Origin: Silvimonas sp. JCM 19000
GTDB taxonomy: Bacteria > Pseudomonadota > Gammaproteobacteria > Burkholderiales > Chitinibacteraceae
Reading direction: 5' to 3'
Assembly: GCA_001313065.1 (NCBI GenBank)
Contig: BBFD01000276.1
Coordinates: 1 to 5,435 of the forward strand
DNA: 5,435 nt
Below the pieces are notes generated by a model. The model was not told the origin of the DNA. It ran no database searches and saw nothing but the letters and a program-made list of their open reading frames with translations. How positions within the stretch are numbered: the first letter of the stretch is position 1; each line of letters starts with the position of its first letter. The position numbers were made by a program, and so were the translations under genes. Of the stretch, positions 1 through 5,435 are shown one piece after another.

Positions 1-1
1 C

Positions 2-935
2 GCCGAGCCGCTGCACACCGGCGGCGGCTGGCCGCAGTTTCTCAGCGCGGTATTACCGTTATGGGGCAAGCACGTGCAATTGGCGCAAACGCAAATGGGC
101 GATGCCGCCAACAATCTGGTGCTGCGTTTCTCCAATATCAATCAGCAATTGTCCGACACGCTAGCGCGCTCGGGCACGGCCGGTGCGCAGAATATCCACC
201 AGACCATTCAGGAATCCGAACGCGATTTATCCGGGATTATTGATTCGCTGAATCATGCGATTGCCGCGCGCGAATCTTTATTGGCCGAAGTGAACGGCCT
301 GGCCAGTTATACCGACGAATTGCAACGCATGGCCACCGACGTTGCCACCATCGCGCAACAAACCAATCTGTTGGCGCTGAATGCCGCCATTGAAGCGGCG
401 CGGGCGGGCGAATCGGGTCGCGGTTTTGCCGTGGTGGCCGATGAAGTGCGCAAGCTGTCGACGCTGTCGGGAGAAACCGGCAAGCGCATCAGCGAAAAAA
501 AAGTGCAACTGGTTAATGCCGCCATGCAGAACACCCAAAACATGACGCAACGCTTTTCCAGCGAAGAAAGCAAGATGATCGGCGGGGCCGAAGGCATCAT
601 CCGCCAGGTGATAGCGCGTTTTGAAGAAACCACGCAAACGCTGAATGAAAACCTGCAACGGCTGGAACAGGACGGCCACGAAGTTGAACGCGAGATTTCC
701 GATGTGCTGGTCAATCTGCAGTTCCAGGATCGGGTGCATCAGATTCTTGATCATGTCGGTAACGACATCAGCAAATTGCAGCGCAACGGCCATGACGCCA
801 CCGCACCCGACACCGCGCGCTGGCTGGATGAACTGCAACGCACCTACACCACGCTCGAACAAAAAAAGCCGCCCACGGTGGCGACGGTCAGAGCGCTGCG
901 GCTGCAGCCCGGCTTCTTCAGTTACTTTTTTCTGA
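2..935 (+). CDS. Methyl-accepting chemotaxis-type signalling protein, 5' end outside window
   Basis: Cytoplasmic chemoreceptor-type protein expected to sit with CheA/CheW and control kinase activity. The frame is already open at base 2 ([13 protein letters not shown]...), so the start lies upstream; the GTG at 74 is internal. The signalling hairpin is plain at about visible residues 115-160: [21 protein letters not shown], then [15 protein letters not shown]. No membrane segment is seen in the visible part. Near the end, [11 protein letters not shown] (about 239-249) contains FQDxxxQ, the spacing of the CheZ phosphatase active site. An 8-A run at 495-502 gives EKKV where relatives have EKV. 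As read, the frame runs on to a stop at 983-985 that overlaps cheY, but the tail after the 7-A run at 861-867 looks wrong. Another frame ends in SSVTFF at 935, the C-terminus I associate with this family, leaving 46 bases and a good ribosome site before cheY. I prefer 935 as the true end. The MCP call is firm; the exact tail is less so. Confidence 0.88.
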
Positions 936-969
936 CTCGGCAACAAGACCAGGCAGGCCCGACCCGCCC

Positions 970-976
970 AAAGGAG
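970..976 (+). promoter_or_regulatory. Ribosome binding site of cheY
   Basis: AAAGGAG lies five bases before the ATG at 982. It supports that start and shows that cheY has its own initiation site, independent of the overlapping as-read stop of the upstream gene. Confidence 0.8.
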
Positions 977-981
977 CCCGC

Positions 982-1350
982 ATGAGCAAAACGATTTTGA
1001 TCGTGGACGATTCCGCCAGCCTGCGGCAGGTGGTGGGCATTGCCCTCAAGCAAGCCGGTTACACCGTCGTCGAAGCGGTGGACGGCAAAGACGCGCTGAG
1101 CAAACTGGATGGGCGCAAGCTCAATCTGATTATCTCGGACGTCAATATGCCGAATATGGATGGCATCAGTTTCGTCAAGGCGGCCAAGCAATTGCCCGCC
1201 TACAAGTTCACGCCGGTGATCATGCTGACCACCGAAGCCGAAGAGAGCAAAAAAAATGGAAGGCAAAGCCGCTGGCGTGCGCGCTGGGTGGTCAAGCCGT
1301 TTCAGCCGCCCATTTTGCTGGATGCGGTCGCCAAGCTGATCCTGCCCTAA
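982..1350 (+). CDS. cheY: Chemotaxis response regulator CheY
   Basis: Single-domain receiver protein of 122 residues, the usual CheY length; it takes phosphate from CheA and carries the signal to the output. Visible features are the acidic pair D9-D10 in ILIVDDS, the phospho-acceptor D53 in [12 protein letters not shown], the switch Thr in MLTTEAE (83/84), and the conserved K105 in VVKPFQP. There is no output domain. Residues 92-101 ([10 protein letters not shown]) are out of frame: an 8-A run at 1249-1256 has one A too many, and a base, probably C, is missing near 1283-1284. Undoing both gives [10 protein letters not shown], close to the KAAGAKAW stretch I know from such CheY proteins, with no change in length. 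The start is set by the AAAGGAG site. The gene lies 46 bases after the inferred end of the upstream MCP gene and 21 bases before the STAS gene. The CheY call is very secure; the frame repair is inference. Confidence 0.95.
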   Translation: MSKTILIVDDSASLRQVVGIALKQAGYTVVEAVDGKDALSKLDGRKLNLIISDVNMPNMDGISFVKAAKQLPAYKFTPVIMLTTEAEESKKNGRQSRWRARWVVKPFQPPILLDAVAKLILP

Positions 1351-1371
1351 CGTCACCCCCCGGGGGCCGCC

Positions 1372-1689
1372 ATGCCTTTACGCAGCGAACATCTCGACGC
1401 CAGCGGCACGCTACATATTGAAGGTGAATTCAATATCTATCAGGCCGACCAGCTCAAGCCACAATTGCTGGCTGAATTAAGCGCGCTCGAAGCCATTACG
1501 GTCGACCTGGCGCAAGTGGAAGAAATCGATACCGCTGGTGTGCAGTTGTTGTTGATGCTCAAGCAGGAAGCCGCTCGCCAGCAAAAGCCGATCAGCTTTG
1601 TCAATCACAGCAAGCCGGTGCTGGAAGTGTTTGAGCTATGCAATCTGGGGGGCCATTTTGGCGACCCCATGATCTTTACGCGCCCTTGA
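1372..1689 (+). CDS. STAS-domain protein (anti-sigma factor antagonist-like) in che operon
   Basis: Small soluble protein of 105 residues that is essentially one STAS domain. The pattern is typical: a strand pair (GTLHIEGEFNIYQADQLKP), a hydrophobic strand (ITVDLAQV), then EEIDTAGVQLLLMLKQEA, where STAS proteins of the SpoIIAA type carry the phosphorylatable Ser/Thr, here Thr54. Family knowledge: these proteins bind partner kinases or anti-sigma factors, and phosphorylation switches binding. Genes of this type occur beside cheA and cheY in several proteobacterial che clusters, but the partner cannot be told from this sequence. The possible ribosome site is a G run at 1362-1366, five bases before the ATG, weaker than those of its neighbours. 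The stop is 13 bases before cheA, so co-translation with cheA is likely. It is the only complete gene here with no sign of a frame error, and it has no A or T run longer than four. Confidence 0.87.
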   Translation: MPLRSEHLDASGTLHIEGEFNIYQADQLKPQLLAELSALEAITVDLAQVEEIDTAGVQLLLMLKQEAARQQKPISFVNHSKPVLEVFELCNLGGHFGDPMIFTRP

Positions 1690-1691
1690 GC

Positions 1692-1696
1692 GGAGG
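1692..1696 (+). promoter_or_regulatory. Ribosome binding site of cheA
   Basis: GGAGG lies six bases before the ATG at 1703 and just after the STAS gene stop. It fixes the cheA start, which is followed directly by the phosphotransfer domain. Confidence 0.8.
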
Positions 1697-1702
1697 TCGG
1701 CC

Positions 1703-3863
1703 ATGGATTTGCAAGAAGCGCGTGGCACGTTGATTGAAGAAGCACGCGAATTGCTCGACGCAATGGAAAACGCCTTGCTGCAGGTGGAGGCCGGTGGCGA
1801 CATCAATGATGCCGTCAATGCCGCGTTCCGCGCGGCCCACACCATCAAGGGTTCGGCCGGATTGTTTGGTCTGGACAGCATCGTGGCGTTTACCCACACT
1901 AGCGAGAGCGTGCTCGACCGCGTGCGCGCCGGTGAACTGTTGATCGACGACAGGCTGGTTACGTTGTTGCTGGATTGCCGCGACTATATCGGCCAGCTGA
2001 TCGACGCCGTGGAAAACGGCAGCGAAGACACCGACCCCGATCCGACCGAACGCGCCAGCCTGCTCGACCAGCTCAACGACTATCTGGGGCATCCGCACGC
2101 CAGCATGGGCGTGGCGGCCAGCGTTCAGGCTGACCCGCTGGAGCGCGATGGCGATGCGCTTAATGTCGGCAACCACTATTGGCATCTGTCCTTGCGCTTT
2201 GGTAGCGATGTATTGCGCAACGGCATGGACGCTGTCGTTCTTGCGCTACCTCGGGCGCATGGGCGAGATCGTTTATATCTACACCCTCACCGACAGCTGC
2301 CCGCCGCCAGCGAGATGGATGCGGAGCTGTGCTATCTGGGCTTCGAGATTGAATTTGCCAGTGACGCCGACAAAGCCACCATCGAAGGCGTGTTCGATTT
2401 TGTGCGCGACGAAAGCACCATCCGCATCCTGCCGCCGCGCTCACGCGTGCAGGATTACATCGAGCTGATCCGCAATCTGCCCGAATCGCCGCGCCGCCTG
2501 GGCGAGATCCTGCTGGCCTGCGGGTCGATTACCCAGGCTGAGCTGACCGAGATCCTGGCACTGCAGGCCAATGAGGGGGCCGGGCAGCCGTTAGGAACCC
2601 TGCTGGTGGAACAGCACGTGTGCATGCGCCGGTCGTGGCCGCCGCGCTGGCCACGCAAAAGCAGGCGCAAGAAAAAAAAAGGCGCCGAGCAGAAATTTAT
2701 CAAGGTCGAAGCGGGCAAGCTGGACCAGCTGATTACCCTGGTGGGCGAGCTGGTGATTGCGGGCGCCGCCACGCGTTTGCTGGCCAGCCGCAGCGCCGAT
2801 CTGGCCATGCTGGAAACCACGGCGCATCTGGGCACACTGGTCGAGAGCATCCGCGACAGCGCGCTGGATTTGCGCATGGTGCAGATCAAGGAAATCTTTG
2901 ATCGCTTTCCGCGCGTGGTGCGCGATGTCTCCAAAGAACTGGGCAAAAAAAGATAGAACTGCATGTGCACGGCGGCGATGCCGAGCTGGATAAAAGCATG
3001 GTCGACAAGCTGACCGATCCGCTGATGCACGTGGTGCGCAACGCCATCGACCACGGCATCGAAATGCCGGACGAGCGCGAGCAGACCGACAAACCGGCAC
3101 ACGGCAGCATCTGGCTGAACGCCTATCACGAGTCCGGCAGCATCGTGGTGGAAGTGCGCGATGACGGCCGTGGCCTGAACCGCGAGCGCATCCGCGCCAA
3201 AGCGGTGGAACGCGGGTTGATCCATGCCGATGCGCAATTGAGCGATGAAGAAATCTGGCAGCTGATTTTTTTGAGCCCGGTTTTTTTCCACCGCCGAAAA
3301 AAGTAACCAATCTGTCTGGCCGCGGCGTAGGCATGGATGTGGTCAAGCGCAATATCCAGGAATTACGCGGCGAGGTGGAACTGACCTCGCGCCCCGGCAA
3401 CGGCACCACCCTGCGCATCCGCCTGCCGCTGACCCTGGCGATTATTGATGGCTTCCAGGTCATGGTGGGCGAATCGGTGTTTGTAATCCCGCTGGAACTG
3501 GTGGTCGAATGCGCCGATCTGGCAGCCACGACATCCTGCACGACATCGTCAATTTGCGCGGCCAGCCGCTGAGTTTTATCCGCCTGCGCCAGCTGTTTGA
3601 AATGCCAGCCCCACCGGAAGGCACGCGCGAGAGCCTGGTGGTGGTGCAGTACGGCCAGGCCCGCGCCGCTGGTGGTCGACAAACTACTGGGCGAGGTGCA
3701 GGCCGTGATCAAGCCACTGGGGCAACTGTTCCGCCACGCCCGCGTCATTGCCGGCTCCACCATACTGGGTGACGGCCGCGTTGCACTGATTCTTGACGTT
3801 GCACAACTGATCCACCACACCACTCACGACCGCACAACGACTCTGCCCAACCCCGGCCGCTAA
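1703..3863 (+). CDS. cheA: Chemotaxis histidine kinase CheA, reading frame broken about ten times as read
   Basis: Sensor kinase that autophosphorylates under receptor control and passes phosphate to CheY. As read it stops at 2956 (417 residues), and the rest lies in other frames. Repair gives about 719 residues in standard order. The P1 phosphotransfer domain has H46 in AAHTIKGSAGLFG. A P2-like region lies at about 155-255 (WHLSLRFGSDVLRNGMD, ELCYLGFEIEF). A linker with two LGE/TLL-type repeats lies at about 275-325. The P3 dimerisation domain starts at about 333 (FIKVEAGKLDQLITLVGEL). The P4 ATPase domain has the N box HVVRNAIDHGIE (443-454), G1 box DDGRGLN (487-493), F box EPGFSTAEK (524-532) and G2 box SGRGVGMDVV (537-546). 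A CheW-like P5 domain runs from about 579 to the stop at 3861-3863. Inferred errors: bases missing near 2230, 2302, 2620, 3523 and 3666; extra A or T at 2672-2680, 2945-2951, 3266-3272, 3281-3287 and 3297-3302. Their sum is minus one base, making the length divisible by three. Every catalytic box is intact, so I treat this as a working gene with sequence errors, though a true pseudogene cannot be excluded. Confidence 0.92.
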
Positions 3864-3875
3864 CCCGGCCTGCCC

Positions 3876-3880
3876 AGGAG
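3876..3880 (+). promoter_or_regulatory. Ribosome binding site of the downstream MCP gene
   Basis: AGGAG lies ten bases before the ATG at 3891, which is rather far. The spacer is an 8-A run plus CC. If that run were really five A, as coding runs here imply, spacing would be a normal seven bases. Confidence 0.7.
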
Positions 3881-3881
3881 A

Positions 3882-3906
3882 AAAAAAACCATGCAATGGT
3901 TTTTTT
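3882..3906 (+). other. Perfect inverted repeat over the start codon of the last MCP gene
   Basis: The arm AAAAAAACCA (3882-3891) is the exact reverse complement of TGGTTTTTTT (3897-3906), with a five-base TGCAA loop. The start codon begins at the base of the loop, so a hairpin in the mRNA would pair the first A of the ATG and the bases just before it. If both runs are really five bases long, an eight-pair stem remains. It is A/U-rich and weak, and the right arm encodes the conserved MQWF start, so it may be incidental. Confidence 0.4.
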
Positions 3907-5435
3907 GCAACTCAAACTGGCCAGCAAGCTGGTCATTACATTTTTTTGATTGTGGCGCTGATTGCCGTGCTGATCGGCGTGGTCGGGGTTAATCGCTCCA
4001 TGATGCTGGGCGCGATGCTGGACTCAACCTACAACGACAACCTGGTGCCGGTGGCGATGTTTGGTGAGAGCAAATTTCAGCTGGATGAACACTATCGGCG
4101 ACTGTATGTAGCCATGCTGGAGCCAGACACCACCGAACGCGGCAATCAACTGCAACGCATGCTTGATACCGAACGCAAAGTCACCGTCGCGGTCGAGGCC
4201 GACAAGCAAACCGTGACCACCGCGCATGAGCGCGATCTGCTGGGTCAGTTTGATGCGGCCTGGCCGGTCTATCTGAACTCGGCGCACAAAGTGCCCAGTT
4301 GTTGCGCGACAACAAAAAAAGGACGAGGCCTACACCACCATCCGCAGCGAAACCCGTCCGCAATATGACAAGGTGGCGGGCGTCATCAACGCGCTGAACG
4401 AAGAAAACCAGAAGAATGGCAAGGACGCACACGAGCGTGGCCAGGAAGTGGTGCATCAAGTCACCGTCATGCTCAATACGATTATGGTGATCGGCTTTAT
4501 CGTTGCGATCGGCCTGGGCTTGTTGGTCACCCGCATCATTACCCGCCAGGTGGGCGGCGAGCCGGATGCCGCAGTCGAAGCCTTGCGCCGGCTGGCCGAT
4601 GGTGATCTGGCCATCCGTATCAGCTGCGCCCCGGCGATGAAAACAGCATGTTGTACAGCCTGCAGCAAACCATCAGCCGCCTTGCCAATATCATGACCGA
4701 TCTGCACCAGTCGGCCGACTCGCTGGCTTCGCTTAGCGAAGAAGTGGCCGCGTCGGCGCAGTCGCTGTCGCAAACCGCGTCCGAGCAAGCGGCCAGCATC
4801 GAAGAGACCAGCGCTTCGCTGGAAGAGCTGACCTCCACCGTCTCGCAAAACAGCGAAAACGCCCGCGTGACCGAAGGCATTGCGCGGCAGTCGTCCAGCC
4901 ACGCCACCGAAGGCGGCAAGGCCGTGCGCGATACCGTGTCCGCCATGCGCGAAATTGCCAAGAAAATCAGCATCGTCGATGACATCGCTTACCAGACCAA
5001 TCTGCTGGCTTTGAACGCCGCCATCGAAGCGGCGCGCGCCGGTGAGCACGGCAAAGGCTTTGCCGTGGTCGCCGCCGAAGTACGCAAGCTGGCCGAACGC
5101 AGCCAGGTGGCGGCCCAGGAGATCTCAGAGCTGGCGGGCAACAGTGTTGACAAGGCCGAACAGGCCGGCAATTTGCTGGAACAAATGCTGCCGTCAATCC
5201 AGCGCACCGCCGATCTGGTTCAGGAAATTGCCGCAGCCTCGTCCGAGCAATCGCAAGGCATCGAGCAAATCAATATGGCGGTTAGCCAGTTGACCAATGT
5301 GACGCAAGTGAACGCCAGCTCGGCCGAAGAACTGACCTCGACCTCAGAAGAACTGAGTTCGCATGCGGCCAAGCGCAGGACATCGTCAGCTTCTTCCGGC
5401 TGGAGGGCCAGAGCGGGCGCGGCAGCGTAAGCGGA
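3891..5435 (+). CDS. Transmembrane methyl-accepting chemotaxis protein, frame-broken and cut by window end
   Basis: Inner-membrane chemoreceptor that senses a ligand outside the membrane and controls CheA. After repair 514 residues are visible. It starts [17 protein letters not shown] at the ATG that follows AGGAG. Transmembrane segment 1 is at about 13-32. A four-helix-bundle type sensor domain spans about 33-190, typical of 4HB_MCP receptors. Transmembrane segment 2 is at about 191-213 ([17 protein letters not shown]), followed by a HAMP domain (about 213-265, [14 protein letters not shown]) and a long signalling coiled coil with its tip at 367-384 ([18 protein letters not shown]), then [18 protein letters not shown]. 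Inferred errors: T runs 3900-3906 and 3941-3947 (seven, five expected), a lost base near 4294-4296, A run 4314-4320 (seven, five expected), a lost C at 4621 and a lost G near 5373. As read, the largest piece (4648-5430) ends in a shifted tail with a false stop at 5428-5430. The repaired frame reads [15 protein letters not shown] and is open at the window edge. No CheR-docking pentapeptide is visible. The MCP identity is very secure. Confidence 0.92.

Noticed and set aside
278..946. A 222-codon open frame on the - strand over the first MCP
   Set aside because: It mirrors the conserved signalling domain and has no domain of its own; treated as a shadow of the + strand gene.
1356..1366. Palindrome CCCCCGGGGG before the STAS gene as an operator
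   Set aside because: It is just a C run next to a G run in a 21-base gap; there is no loop or second copy, and the G run probably serves as a weak ribosome site.
2591..3823. A 410-codon open frame on the - strand, opposite cheA
   Set aside because: It lies wholly over cheA, is rich in Arg, Ser and Ala, shows no recognisable domain, and has no ribosome site I can support. High GC with strong codon bias commonly opens the opposite strand, and the run-length errors extend it artificially.
1703..3863. cheA as a true pseudogene
   Set aside because: All catalytic and structural motifs are intact once run lengths are corrected, and neighbouring genes show the same kind of error. It remains possible but is less likely.
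3882..3910. Rho-independent terminator between cheA and the MCP
   Set aside because: There is an inverted repeat followed by T, but the T run is itself one arm of an A/U-rich stem, there is no G/C-rich stem, and it sits on the start codon of a good gene.
3881..3947. Phase-variable poly-A/poly-T tracts switching the MCP on and off
   Set aside because: Single-base tracts at a gene start are a classic phase-variation layout, but the same expansion occurs at nearly every five-base A/T run in the window, including deep inside cheA, so a gene-specific switch is not needed.
1249..4320. Programmed ribosomal frameshifting at the A and T runs
   Set aside because: Some runs could be slippery, but about 20 events needing different shifts (+1, -1, two or three bases), including at G/C sites with no slippery sequence, cannot be a coordinated recoding scheme.
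360..5100. Direct repeat between the two MCP hairpin regions (about 361-474 and 4993-5094)
   Set aside because: Similarity follows from the conserved signalling tip, with many third-position differences; not a recent duplication or recombination repeat.
1..5435. Mobile elements, CRISPR arrays, tRNA or rRNA genes
   Set aside because: No transposase, terminal repeats, spaced direct repeats or RNA gene patterns were seen; the window is almost completely filled by the five che-operon genes.

Overview
The window is a stretch of a bacterial chemotaxis (che) operon, all genes on the + strand. In order: the 3' part of a methyl-accepting chemotaxis protein (MCP)-type signalling protein, cheY, a small STAS-domain gene, cheA, and a membrane-spanning MCP cut by the right edge. 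Gaps between genes are only 13 to 46 bases, three genes have clear Shine-Dalgarno sites, and no internal terminator is visible, so this looks like one transcript. High GC with G/C-rich third positions, and the likeness of CheA and the first MCP-like protein to beta-proteobacterial che clusters, suggest a betaproteobacterium (perhaps Neisseriales/Chitinibacteraceae-like). That placement comes from remembered family sequences, not from a search.

Layout: 2-935, MCP-like protein with the conserved signalling hairpin and a CheZ-like FQDxxxQ motif near its end; 982-1350, CheY response regulator; 1372-1689, STAS protein with Thr at the usual phospho-Ser site; 1703-3863, CheA histidine kinase of about 719 residues once its frame is repaired; 3891 to the window end, an MCP with two membrane segments, a four-helix-bundle sensor domain, HAMP and signalling hairpin. 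In such a pathway MCPs modulate CheA autophosphorylation at His46, and phosphate passes to Asp53 of CheY, which acts on the flagellar motor or another output. cheW, cheR, cheB and cheD are not in the window.

The dominant oddity is the state of the reading frames. About 20 frame-changing events can be located, nearly all at single-base runs, and every affected protein becomes a normal family member when they are undone. A and T runs are too long and G and C runs too short. No A or T run of exactly five exists in the window, although many runs of four and thirteen runs of six to nine do. The STAS gene, which has no A/T run above four, is the only complete gene left unbroken. I read this mainly as a length error in sequencing or assembly, not as gene decay or a new recoding system. 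I see no credible previously undescribed system here. The more biological leads are the CheZ-like motif in the first MCP, the CheA linker repeats, the STAS protein's position in the operon, and a hairpin over the start codon of the last gene.
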